NCBI GenBank assembly: GCA_013112685.1
Contig: JABFGC010000002.1
Span: 2,676,902-2,740,901, forward strand
Length of the DNA: 64,000 bases
Source: Chloroflexota bacterium
GTDB taxonomy: Bacteria > Chloroflexota > Anaerolineae > Anaerolineales > Villigracilaceae
Direction: 5' to 3'
Shown: piece after piece, positions 54,447 through 62,896 of the stretch
How the letters are laid out: each line of letters begins with the position of its first letter
Numbering within the stretch: the stretch's first letter is position 1
Notes under the pieces: model-generated
The model's input: the letters and a program-made list of their open reading frames with translations, nothing else
Databases searched by the model: none
Told to the model about the DNA's origin: nothing
Made by a program: the position numbers and the translations under genes

Positions 54447-55202
54447 TTACGGTTTCTCCAACCCATGTTCGAACAGCAGGGCTTCATCTTCCAGAATATC
54501 GCACGTCAGCCCATCCGCCACGACCTGACCTTCGTCCATGACGATGGTGCGCGGGAAGAGTTCCTGCACCATTTTCATATCATGTGTGGAAACGAGCATC
54601 GTAATGGACAGGTCGCGCAGGAGATTGATCAATGTCCGCCGCGCGCGAGGGTCGAGTCCGGCGGAGGGTTCATCGAGCACCAGCAGGCTGGGCTTCATCG
54701 AAAGCACTGTCGCAATCGCGATGCGCTTCTTTTCACCGACGCTCAAATGGTGCGAGAGGCGGTCGCGATAGCCGCTCATCCGCACGGCTTCGAGCGCGGC
54801 ATCCACCCGTGCGCGCACCTCGGCTTCGGGCAATCCCATGTGCAGCGGACCGAACGCCACGTCCTCGAACACCGTCGGCGAAAAAAGTTGGTCGTCCGGG
54901 TTCTGGAACACGAGTCCCACCATGGAGCGGATGGCAGGCAAATTGTCATGGGTGAGGCGTTTACCAGCAATTTCAATCTCGCCGCGCCCGTTCAAAATCC
55001 CGTTCAGGTGCAGCATCAGCGTGGACTTGCCCGCGCCGTTCGGTCCCACCAGCGCAACCTTGTCGCCGCTGCACAACTTCATCGAAACGCCCTTCAACGC
55101 CGTATGCCCGTCGGGGTAGGCAAAATGCAAATCGGTGACGGATAAAATGTCGCCGTCGCATTCGGGCGCGATAAAACTATTCTTAAGATGGGTAACAGGC
55201 AT
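54447..55202 (-). CDS. cbiO: Nickel/cobalt ECF transporter ATPase
   Basis: 251 residues. Walker A GPNGAGKST, Q-loop FQNPDDQLFSPTVFEDVAFGP (typical of ECF ATPases), signature HHLSVGEKKRIAIA (SVGEK in place of SGGQ), Walker B LLVLDEPSAGLD and STHDM. Last gene of the fur-cbiM-cbiQ-cbiO operon on this strand; overlaps cbiQ by one base. A 17-residue N-terminal lead precedes the ABC core. Energises uptake of nickel or cobalt; the metal is not decidable from sequence. Confidence 0.93.
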   Translation of the reverse strand: MPVTHLKNSFIAPECDGDILSVTDLHFAYPDGHTALKGVSMKLCSGDKVALVGPNGAGKSTLMLHLNGILNGRGEIEIAGKRLTHDNLPAIRSMVGLVFQNPDDQLFSPTVFEDVAFGPLHMGLPEAEVRARVDAALEAVRMSGYRDRLSHHLSVGEKKRIAIATVLSMKPSLLVLDEPSAGLDPRARRTLINLLRDLSITMLVSTHDMKMVQELFPRTIVMDEGQVVADGLTCDILEDEALLFEHGLEKP

Positions 55203-55993
55203 TACAACCTTCCAAGGATTTGCGTCAGGAAAATAAGCGCAATGGACAGCGCCGTTGCATAATAATCGCCGGACTTCATCTCATGCGGATTCAATGTGTA
55301 AAGATGACCGGCATACCCGCGCGCGACCATCGCATGGTAGATGCGGTCACTGCGCTCGTAACTTCGCAGGAACAATTGACCCGCCATATTGCCCGCCACC
55401 TTCGCCCGCCAAACCACGCCTCCACCGGACCTCGAGCACGGTGCGACCGCCGAGCGGGCCTGCCTCGCCCGTAGCAGACGGAAGACCTCGTCCGTCAGCA
55501 CAAAGAGGTAGCGATAAAGAAACGCAATGATGGTCGTGAGGATTGCAGGCACGCGCAAATGCTCCAGCGCGTGGATGAGGTCGGGGAAGCGCGTGACCGC
55601 CACCAGCAGAATCGCCATCTGCACCGAAAGCCACGCGCGGATGAGGATGCTCACGAAACGGAGAAGCCCCGCGTCGGTAACGGTGAAGTCCCACATTAGA
55701 AAGCGGAAAGTGGAAAGTGGTTCGCCCGGCATGGAGAACAAGACCGTGATTGCAATGAGCGCAAAAGGCAGGGCGATGATCGAACGCTTGAACGTGTATC
55801 CGATTCCCAGTTTGGAAAGCAGGTTTGCGGCGAGGACGAACATCCACGCGAAGGCGAAGGCAAGCCATGCGCCATCCGGCAGCAGGGCGTTGGAAACGAT
55901 AAACATCACCGTCACGAGCGCTTTCACGCGCGGGTCGAGGCGGTGGAGAAAACTTTCCTTCTCGTGGTAACGGTCGAATGCGTCGAAGTGCAT
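55202..55993 (-). CDS. cbiQ: Nickel/cobalt ECF transporter T component
   Basis: 263 residues, about six helices. CbiQ features: HRLDPRVKAL near the start, SMPGEPL, LIRAWLSVQMAILLVAVTRFPDLIHALEHLRVP, and the coupling helices with FLYRYLFVLTDEVFRLLRARQAR and SYERSDRIYHAMVARGYAG (the Ala-Arg-Gly type motif that contacts the ATPases). Sits between cbiM (six-base gap) and cbiO (one-base overlap). Confidence 0.93.
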   Translation of the reverse strand: MHFDAFDRYHEKESFLHRLDPRVKALVTVMFIVSNALLPDGAWLAFAFAWMFVLAANLLSKLGIGYTFKRSIIALPFALIAITVLFSMPGEPLSTFRFLMWDFTVTDAGLLRFVSILIRAWLSVQMAILLVAVTRFPDLIHALEHLRVPAILTTIIAFLYRYLFVLTDEVFRLLRARQARSAVAPCSRSGGGVVWRAKVAGNMAGQLFLRSYERSDRIYHAMVARGYAGHLYTLNPHEMKSGDYYATALSIALIFLTQILGRL

Positions 55994-55999
55994 AGCAAT

Positions 56000-56935
56000 T
56001 TACGATTTCGCCTTGACTCCGCGCCCGATCAGTATGATGACCGCACCGACTACGATCACACCAACCACGCCTGCAACGATGGTCGAAAGCGCGGTGTTGC
56101 CGAGGAAGGGAATTGTGTAATCGGGGATGAGTTTGAACGGCGCGGACTGACCCGCATTGATGAAGCCCATGTCCATGGCGACGCGCTCCAACCCGTCCGG
56201 GTCGGCGGAGGCGAAGGGCGAGAGCAGGACGACGAGCAAAGCAATGGCTCCTCCGGCAAATATCCAGCTGCGGCTGGCTTTGGCAGACTCGGAGCCTTCG
56301 CCCAACAGGTCGGGACGAGTCTGCATGATGAACGCCACCGCAAATACCGTAATCAATGCTTCGCCGAGCCCGATCAAGGCGTGGACTCCCAGCATGGCGG
56401 GGATGACAATCCCCAACTGCGAGGTGCCGCTCAACCACAATTGCAGGGAGGTGAGCAGTGCGCCCGCCAGCACAGAAAGCCACGCGGCAAACCCGATGAC
56501 GGTCAGTTTGACGGCTTTGGGCTGCCCGATCACCGAACGATACAAACCGTATCCGATCGCGGCGGTGACCAGACCCATGTTGAGGATGTTGCTTCCCATC
56601 ACCAGCAGACCGCCATCCTGGAAGAGCAGCGCCTGCACCGCGATCACGGCGGTCATCACCAGCATACCCGCCCATGGACCGAGCACAATCGCCGCCAGCG
56701 CCCCGCCCAGCAAGTGACCGGACGTGCCGCCCGCCACCGGGAAGTTGATCATTTGCGCGGCGAAGATGAATGCCGCCATCACGCCCATGAGGGGAATTTG
56801 CTTTTCGCCGAGCGCTTTGTTGGTTTTGGAAATGGCGACGCCGAGGATGACGGCGGTGACCGCCCAGCAAGCCAGGGAAACGACGAGGTTCAGAAAGCCG
56901 TCGGGAATGTGAAGGGGGGTTGGGGAGTAATGCAT
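56000..56935 (-). CDS. cbiM: CbiM-type substrate-binding component fused to a PDGLE domain
   Basis: 311 residues. CbiM core with LHIPDGFLN, FAAQMINFPVAGGTSGHLLGGALAAIVLGPW and GVHALIGLGEALIT, then a CbiN-like PDGLE domain (ASADPDGLERVAMDMGF) and last helix. In CbiM/NikM the N-terminal Met-His pair binds the metal; here an MHYSPTP lead precedes LHIPDGFL, giving a second Met-His start, with the usual one internal. The start lies one base after the fur stop. Confidence 0.9.
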   Translation of the reverse strand: MHYSPTPLHIPDGFLNLVVSLACWAVTAVILGVAISKTNKALGEKQIPLMGVMAAFIFAAQMINFPVAGGTSGHLLGGALAAIVLGPWAGMLVMTAVIAVQALLFQDGGLLVMGSNILNMGLVTAAIGYGLYRSVIGQPKAVKLTVIGFAAWLSVLAGALLTSLQLWLSGTSQLGIVIPAMLGVHALIGLGEALITVFAVAFIMQTRPDLLGEGSESAKASRSWIFAGGAIALLVVLLSPFASADPDGLERVAMDMGFINAGQSAPFKLIPDYTIPFLGNTALSTIVAGVVGVIVVGAVIILIGRGVKAKS

Positions 56936-56936
56936 C

Positions 56937-57362
56937 TCAATCTCCTTTTTGACACTCAGGACAGATACCGATAAAAGTGACGTGGCTATCCATAAGCCGG
57001 TAGCCGCTCTCAGACTCTAATTGACGATAAAGGGTTTCGAGCAGGGAGTGTTTCATCTCCTTTTCACTTCCACAGTTGCGGCATTTCAGATGGTGATGCT
57101 CATGCCGCGCGATTTGGTAAACCAGATGCCCATTCTTCTTGTGTGCGGAATGCGCCAAGCCGTTCTTTGAAAGAAATTCCAATGTGCGGTAGACCGTCGT
57201 TTCCGTCAGCCCGGGCTGTTCCAGGCGGGCTTGCCCATAGATTTCTGCGGGAGAAAGATGCGCCCCGGAATGGTGAAGCACATGCAGGATGGCAAGACGC
57301 TGGGAAGTCATACGATACCCCCGCGCGCGGAGCAGGGGAGCATAAGCAACGGCACAAGACAT
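56937..57362 (-). CDS. Fur family regulator of the metal transporter
   Basis: 141 residues. Winged helix YRMTSQRLAILHVLHHSGAHLSPAEIYGQAR and LTETTVYRTLEFLSKNGLAH; metal site HEHHHLKCRNCGSEKEM and structural C-P-E-C at the end. First gene of the operon, so it likely represses the Ni/Co transporter (Nur- or Zur-like). A 7-4-7 inverted repeat, ATTGCAA/TTGCAAT, lies 13 bases upstream and is a good operator candidate. Confidence 0.9.
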   Translation of the reverse strand: MSCAVAYAPLLRARGYRMTSQRLAILHVLHHSGAHLSPAEIYGQARLEQPGLTETTVYRTLEFLSKNGLAHSAHKKNGHLVYQIARHEHHHLKCRNCGSEKEMKHSLLETLYRQLESESGYRLMDSHVTFIGICPECQKGD

Positions 57363-57374
57363 GAGAATTTCCTT

Positions 57375-57392
57375 ATTGCAAAAAGTTGCAAT
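57375..57392 (-). promoter_or_regulatory. Candidate Fur-family operator
   Basis: ATTGCAA-AAAG-TTGCAAT, perfect 7-base arms, directly upstream of the fur-cbiMQO operon, resembling TTGCAA-type Nur/Zur boxes. Confidence 0.72.
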
Positions 57393-57439
57393 AGCAATAT
57401 ATAGAAGAGAAAAGGAGGGGATTTCTTACTTATGTGACA

Positions 57440-57540
57440 ATAGGCGATGGACCATTGACCATGGACGATGGACAACCAGGAGCCATTTACGGTTATCTGC
57501 TATTACCTATCGTCTATTGTCTATCGTCCACTGTCCATCC
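57440..57540. repeat. Palindromic repeat (GATGGACCATTGACC family)
   Basis: GGCGATGGACCATTGACCATGG on the left faces ATCGTCTATTGTCTATCG on the right, relative of 24844-24898. Confidence 0.65.
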
Positions 57541-57544
57541 GGGT

Positions 57545-58239
57545 TTAGGGTTCCCACTCGAAATGGACAAGCGCGGCGAGGTACAGTTTGCCGTCCACGC
57601 GCTCCATCCCCACCGCCCAGGTCTGCCAATCCAAGCCGCCATATTGCTCCGTACCCGGGAAGTGAACAGAGTAATAATCCATGCCGGGGTAGGTCCACTC
57701 GGGGACGTAGGTCACGCCGCCGGTTTTCAACTCCTTGCAGGTGAGGACTGCGCCGGGCGTGAACACCTGCTGCAGGGAAGGCAGGATGATCTCTTGAAAC
57801 GAACCCTTGACGGGCAAACCGCTCCCTGCGCCAAGCCCCCACTCCGCCTGGAAGGTGGTTTCAAATACAAACCTGGCGTGTTCGACATCGTAATTGACAA
57901 TGTTACCGTTGCGGATATAGGTCACATCCATGCCGCTGGTTGGGGGGACCAGCGAAGCCAGCAGCGCGCCGTCCTTCGTCTGCACGGCGGTTTGCAGGGA
58001 TTGAATCAACTCTCGCGGGCGGGGGTCGTTGCAAAAGGCGGGAGCCGCCGGCGGGGCGGATGTTGCTGTGGGGGTGGGAATCGCCGTCAGCGCGGGGATG
58101 GGAGTAAAGGTCTCGGCGGGAGTCAAATTCGGCGGGGGGCGTGGCAGTTATCAGGGCGGTGGGAGGCGGGGGGTGCGTCCACAGGCGGGGAACAAGCCGC
58201 GAGAGTCAGCAAAATCAGAAGCAGGGAAAACTTTTTCAT
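57545..58239 (-). CDS. Lipoprotein of unknown function (two frameshifts)
   Basis: About 231 residues. Signal peptide MKKFSLLLILLTLAACSPP at 58239 (lipobox LAAC), Pro/Thr linker broken by indels near 58175 and 58130, then a globular part with RPRELIQSLQTAVQTKDGALLASLV, YIRNGNIVNYDVEHARFVFET and a final YLAALVHFEWEP. No family recognised. Anchored outside the membrane. A terminator at 58256-58280 separates it from the next upstream gene. Confidence 0.72.
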
Positions 58240-58255
58240 CTCGTCCTTCAAGAAA

Positions 58256-58280
58256 AACCGGCGGATATGCTCCGCCGGTT
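58256..58280 (-). terminator. Hairpin terminator
   Basis: AACCGGCGGA and TCCGCCGGTT pair with a five-base loop, downstream of the 58288 gene on the minus strand; a TTTTTC run follows. Confidence 0.82.
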
Positions 58281-58287
58281 CATTGTA

Positions 58288-58698
58288 CTACTTTGCGTTC
58301 GCCTCTTCTGCCATCTTTTTGGCGATGCGCTTGACGACCTCCGCCACGCCGCCGATGGGGTTTTTCAGCGTCTCGAAGGCGACCTCGACGATTTCGGGAG
58401 CCATGCGTTTGATGTTTCGGAAACGCCGCGCAAGGAAGGTTTCGTCGGGTTCGGATTCTTCGAGCGCGGTTTGCACTTCCTGTAACTCGGCTTTGACATC
58501 TTCCTTCTCGGCGGGCGAAAGATTCGATTGTTTTTCAACCGCTTCGAAAATGACCTTGAACAGCGGCGCAAGTTGGATGCTTTGATTGGTGACGACGTTG
58601 TTATCGCCCATGACGATGTTGCTGCGCTCCACGTTGCCGCCGATGACAATGCTGCCGTCTCCGGCGTTCAAACCGTCTTTTTTCTTTTTTGCCGCCAT
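58288..58698 (-). CDS. Small protein with a GDGSIVIGGNV motif, partner of the NACHT protein
   Basis: 136 residues. Lys-rich start (MAAKKKKDG), then AGDGSIVIGGNVERSNIVMGDNNVV, two short beta repeats, followed by a helical C-terminus (VIFEAVEKQSNLSPAEKEDVKAELQEVQTALEE). The same Gly/Asp repeat occurs at the N-terminus of the NACHT-SUMF1 protein immediately upstream (AGDQSIAVGGAVTDSAIIHG), so the two probably associate through it. GGAGGAACG sets the start. No known enzymatic domain. Confidence 0.72.
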   Translation of the reverse strand: MAAKKKKDGLNAGDGSIVIGGNVERSNIVMGDNNVVTNQSIQLAPLFKVIFEAVEKQSNLSPAEKEDVKAELQEVQTALEESEPDETFLARRFRNIKRMAPEIVEVAFETLKNPIGGVAEVVKRIAKKMAEEANAK

Positions 58699-58721
58699 CG
58701 TTCCTCCAAACCTGTCTTTTT

Positions 58722-58827
58722 GTACCGCAAGATTTATCTTGCAATGTGGGCTGTGCGAAATAAATTTCGCAGTACCGCACGATTCATCTTTCAATGCAGG
58801 TTGCGCGAAATAAATTTCGCGGTACAA
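58722..58827. repeat. Two tandem 53-base palindromic units
   Basis: GTACCGCAAGATTTATCTTGC with GCGAAATAAATTTCGCAGTAC is followed by a diverged copy (GTACCGCACGATTCATCTTTC with GCGAAATAAATTTCGCGGTAC). Each half holds the palindrome GCGAAATAAATTTCGC. Confidence 0.8.
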
Positions 58828-58831
58828 CAGC

Positions 58832-61468
58832 CTATCCATCCTTCGGCGCGATAACCACGCGGAAGCCAAGATCGTCGTTGAACATCAGCGGGATGGACCA
58901 GTTGCAAAACGACGAACGCGCAAACCACTGGTAGCCGATCCACGAGCCGCCGCGCACGATGCGGTACTTCTTATCGTCATCATACCACGTGCGCGTCCAT
59001 TCCCACACGTTGCCGCTCATATCCCACGCGCCGTCGGGGCTGACGCCGCGCGGGAAGGTGCAGACCGCCGTCGTACCGCCCAAACCGGAACCGGTGGCTT
59101 CGCTCTCCCAGTGTTGGCGGCGGTTTTATCGAAGCCGTCGCCCCGGGGGTACTCGCGCCCGTCCGTCCCGCGCGCGGCGCGTTCCCATTCATCGTCGCGC
59201 GGCAGGCGGATGATGTATCCCTCCGGCACAGCCACGATCTTCTTTGCCAGCCAGTTGCAGTAGGCTTCGGCTTCGAAGAAGCACACTCCCACTACCGGCA
59301 CAATCGGGTTGCTCAACTCGATGTTATGCCAGTAGTACGGCACGTTGCGTTTCGCCAGCGGACGATGCTCCAGCCAGTCGCGTTCCACATCCTGAAGCGT
59401 GCGTGAATCATATTTGCCGGTGCGCCATTCCCAGCCGGTATCGCTCCAAAACTCACGGGTTTGGTAGCCGTCCTCTTTGACAAAGCGCGCGAACTGGATG
59501 TTGGTGACCGGATAGCGCGCGATGAAATACATGCCGGGGATTTCCCGCGCTTCTTTCTTGACCCCAGCCTGATACTCACCAGCAGGCACTTCTACAAACC
59601 GATCCAGGTCGCCGGGTCTCCAGCCGAGCCTGCCCAGCAGCAACCCGGCATGACGCCGCAACTCAGGGCGGATGGCGCCATCCTGCATGGTTTCGGTCAA
59701 CGCCCTGGAGGACGCGCTCCTTGCTTTGGAGCGGCACGCCGCCGGGCCAGGTATCCAGCACCGCGTCGCCCGCAAGGACAACCGCCTCCCCCGCAGGACC
59801 CGGTTTCTCGTTCACCAGCGACTCAACCACTTCACCGGCAATCTTCGGCAGTTGCTGGCGGATGCCGAGGTAGCCAATGGTGAGCAGGGTCACTTCGCGC
59901 CAGGCTTGCTCGCCCACGTGCCGCGACAGGGTCTCGATGATCGGCTTGGAATCGCCCTGCCCCATCAGCGCGAGCGCAACCGCCGCAAGGTATTCTTCAA
60001 ACGTGAGGTGGATGAAGCCGTATTCGCCGGGTCCGCGTTCGAGCAGGAGCGCGGCATGTTCGCGCACGTCCTGCATGAACTGGCGCGCCGCCTGGTGCGG
60101 GGAAACATCCCCGCGTTCGTGGAACAGTTCCTCCAGTTTGCGGCGCATATCCTCCCGCCCCACCAAGCCCACGCCCGGGCTGACTTCGTGCATCCACAAG
60201 GCGAGCGGGGCAAGGATGCGCACGGTCTGGATTTCGTCAATGTCGCGTCCGGGCGCGCGTCCGCTCAGGCTGCGGGCGCGGTTCCACGTGGAGAGCATGG
60301 TGTTGACGTATTGGTCGTACAACTGCACGCGGCGTTCGGGCAGGGTCACCCCCGGCGTTTCATCAAAGCCGGGATGGTCAGGAGCAGGGGCGTGGACGCC
60401 AGTTGGCGCACGCCCGGGTTATGGTTGATGGCATCCAACAGTTCGCGGCGTTCGGTTTCGGCGTCGGCGCTGGCGATGGACGTATTGCCCTGCGCCTGCT
60501 TTTCGAGGGCGGCTGTCCACTGACCGATGAATTCTTCGATCTCATCGTCTTCAAAGTCCACGATGGTGCATTCGACCAAATCCTCCGCCGAGGGGCGGAC
60601 GGCGCGATAGCCGACCACGCGACTGGTCAGCACGAACTTGTTGCCCTGCCGATGGTGAAAGGCGTAGAAATCCATCACGCGCTCGACGACCGTGTTGCGC
60701 ATGTTGAGGTCGCGCACCTCGTCGAGACCATCCAGCAAAATCAGCGCGCGCCCGGCTTTCAGGGCTTCGCTGAGCATGTCGCTCACGGGCAGGTCTGCGC
60801 CGATGCCTTCAGAAGTAGTCGGCGATGAAATCGTCCAGAGGGATGTCACGGGATTGCAGGGCGTTGGCAAACGCCGCCAACGGGAGCAGAATGGGCAGGT
60901 AATCCTCCAGCCCGATCCGCCCGCCTTCGCCCCGCGCCAGACGCAAAGCCAGATACTTGACAAACGTGGTTTTCCCCGCGCCGGGGTCACCCAGCACGAT
61001 GACCCCCGAATGTTTTTTCAACACCTCCAGGAGCGGAACCGGCTCCCCGAAATGCAGGATTTCCTCTTCGTGGTCGGTGATGTCGCGTCCGGCAAGGCTG
61101 AGGTCGCGCTTCCAAGTGTCGCCTTCGGGCAGTTCCATGCGCGCCTTGAGCGGGACGTACAGATCGAGCAGTTTGAGCCGCAATGGGACGCGGTCTGCGA
61201 CGCCCATGCCTTTCAGGCTGAGGTAGTAGTGACGGTCCGTCAGGTAGGCGAGGTAAGCCGCCGTCGCCTCGCGCAACGTCTCGGCGGGCAGGGCAGGTTT
61301 GAGGTCCCGCCAGAAGCGTTCTGCGAGGACGATGGTCTGCCCGTGGATGATGGCGCTGTCCGTCACTGCGCCGCCCACGGCGATGCTCTGATCCCCTGCC
61401 TGGATTTCCTGTTCGGGGGACTTGGTTTGTCGGGTTGTGCGTTTTGAAAGAGTTTTTTTGTCGGTCAT
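58832..61468 (-). CDS. NACHT-type STAND NTPase fused to a SUMF1 domain (four frameshifts)
   Basis: Nominal 879 residues. N-terminal Gly/Asp beta motif (residues 25-43), helical segment, NACHT domain with Walker A LGDPGAGKT (159-167), Walker B ILLDGLDE (about 243) and LTSRVVGYR, then a helical region with FIHLTFEEYLAAVAL (the typical NACHT end) and a C-terminal SUMF1 domain (VPAGEYQAG, YPVTNIQFARFV, DMSGNVWEW, VRGGSWIG, LGFRVV). Indels near 60813, 60348, 59700 and 59112 break it. STAND proteins of this kind act as threat sensors in conflict systems; SUMF1 would be the effector or sensor end. The catalytic Cys pair is absent. Confidence 0.85.
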
Positions 61469-61664
61469 GCCCAGCCTCGCAGTGTCTGGAAATCAGTATA
61501 CAATGATTCCAGGCGGGACGGGTTTACCAAATTGAAAGGTAGTTCCGAGGGCGGTTTGAGCCGTGAAACAGGGCGTGGATTACGCTGATTTCGCGGATTC
61601 CTTGGGGCTTTTCCGCGTTTTTCCCCGCTTTCGGTTAGGGTTGATCAACAAGTTAAAATTGCAG

Positions 61665-61706
61665 GGCAAGATGCCATCTTGCCAGGGGCAATTTAGCAAA
61701 TTGCCC
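61665..61706. repeat. Pair of small palindromes
   Basis: GGCAAGAT/ATCTTGCC (61665-61683) and GGGCAATTT/AAATTGCCC (61686-61706). Probably part of a dispersed family and the 3' hairpin of the FIST gene. The rest of 61469-61735 shows no gene. Confidence 0.65.
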
Positions 61707-61735
61707 TACATGTTCATGTTGTTTGGGTACTGGGT

Positions 61736-62887
61736 TTATTCCGGTTCGCCGAAGAGGACGACGACGATATGTTGGTTCAGGAATTTCGGCTTCGAGTCTT
61801 CGTCCGAGGCGATTTGCCCGAGCGTGTACCCGCCTGCAATCGGGACGTTTTCGCCCAGGATTTCCTGCAGAGCGGCGGCTTCCACACCGGGATGGGCTTT
61901 GAGAAGCATCTGCCAGGCGACATCCACCAGCACGAGCGCGAGGACGGGTTTGGAATTTCCCAGCTGGCGCGGCGCCTGCTGGGCGGCGTTGCGGGCGGCG
62001 TTTTCGCACGCAACGCGGTCGCCGACAAGCAGGTAGGCATCAATGCCGTCGCGGATGATGGCGTTCATGCGGAAACTCCCGTCCGCCTCCACGCGGATGG
62101 GCGCGCGCACCACCAAGCCGTCGCCCTGCTCCACGCCGAGGGGATACAACCTTGCCAGATAACTCAGCGGAGGGAACGCCCAATCGCGCGCGGGGTAGCC
62201 GAACAAGCCCGCATACGTTTCCGAGGTGGGGCGTCCGTCCAGCGTGCGCAGCCAAAAGCCGCGCGAACGGGTGACGCGGAACTGGTTGCCCACCGGTTTC
62301 CAGCCGTGGTCGTAGCCGACGCCAATTTTCAAGCCGCCGCGCATGAACGCCGCGACCAGCCCCCCGGTGCCGGTCTGGTTGCCCGCGATCTGGTAGGTAT
62401 TGCCCGTGTGCAGGTCGCCGCTGGAAAGCCCGCCGGTGACGTGCAGCCCGGCTGGGATGGCGTTGCAGAACTGTTCGGCGTCGCCGTTGAAGCCGTCTGC
62501 AAAGCACAAGATGGTTTGACGCTCCGTACGCGCCGCGGCATGTCCCTCGACCTTGGAGGCGGCTTCCCGCCCGGACTGGGCATAGCCCGGCAACCAGAGC
62601 ATATCCGCCTGGAAATCGCCGCTGAGCATGGCGACCACCACTGAATGCGGGTGATGGCCGTCGCCGGTGAATCCCGCCGGGGAACTGAAGCCGATCATCG
62701 GCGCATCGCCCAACAGACTGGAGACGCCGTTCAACACTTCACGGGGCTGGTACTGGTGGGAGGCGACCACCACGGCAAAACCGGGCGCGAACGCGCCAAG
62801 CCGGTTCAGGGCTTGATGCGCGGCTTGCAATCCCGCCTCGCGCCCATCGAGCGCCTGCGCCTTTCCCACGGATGCAATCAGTGCCAT
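61736..62887 (-). CDS. FIST domain sensory protein
   Basis: 383 residues. FIST N (SSLLGDAPMIGFSSPAGFTGDG, FADGFNGDAEQFCNAI, VTGGLSSGDLH) and FIST C (GYDHGWKPVGNQFRVTRSRGFWLRTLDGRPTSETY, PLGVEQGDGLVVRAPI, GGYTLGQIAS). FIST domains sense small ligands and usually feed a kinase or cyclase; the histidine kinase starting upstream on the same strand ends nine bases before it, so they are likely an operon with FIST as accessory sensor. Confidence 0.92.
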   Translation of the reverse strand: MALIASVGKAQALDGREAGLQAAHQALNRLGAFAPGFAVVVASHQYQPREVLNGVSSLLGDAPMIGFSSPAGFTGDGHHPHSVVVAMLSGDFQADMLWLPGYAQSGREAASKVEGHAAARTERQTILCFADGFNGDAEQFCNAIPAGLHVTGGLSSGDLHTGNTYQIAGNQTGTGGLVAAFMRGGLKIGVGYDHGWKPVGNQFRVTRSRGFWLRTLDGRPTSETYAGLFGYPARDWAFPPLSYLARLYPLGVEQGDGLVVRAPIRVEADGSFRMNAIIRDGIDAYLLVGDRVACENAARNAAQQAPRQLGNSKPVLALVLVDVAWQMLLKAHPGVEAAALQEILGENVPIAGGYTLGQIASDEDSKPKFLNQHIVVVLFGEPE

Positions 62888-62896
62888 CGTTCCTCG

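Noticed and set aside
55347..56870. 507-codon minus-strand ORF across cbiQ and cbiM
   Set aside because: Out of frame with both transporter genes, low-complexity Arg/Gly/Ala composition and no domain.
58832..59800. SUMF1 domain as target of a diversity-generating retroelement
   Set aside because: No reverse transcriptase or template repeat was seen in the window, and the SUMF1 end shows no obvious duplicated variable segment.
26386..61468. Formylglycine-generating (sulfatase-activating) enzymes
   Set aside because: None of the four SUMF1 proteins keeps the C-terminal cysteine pair needed for catalysis, and no sulfatase gene is nearby.
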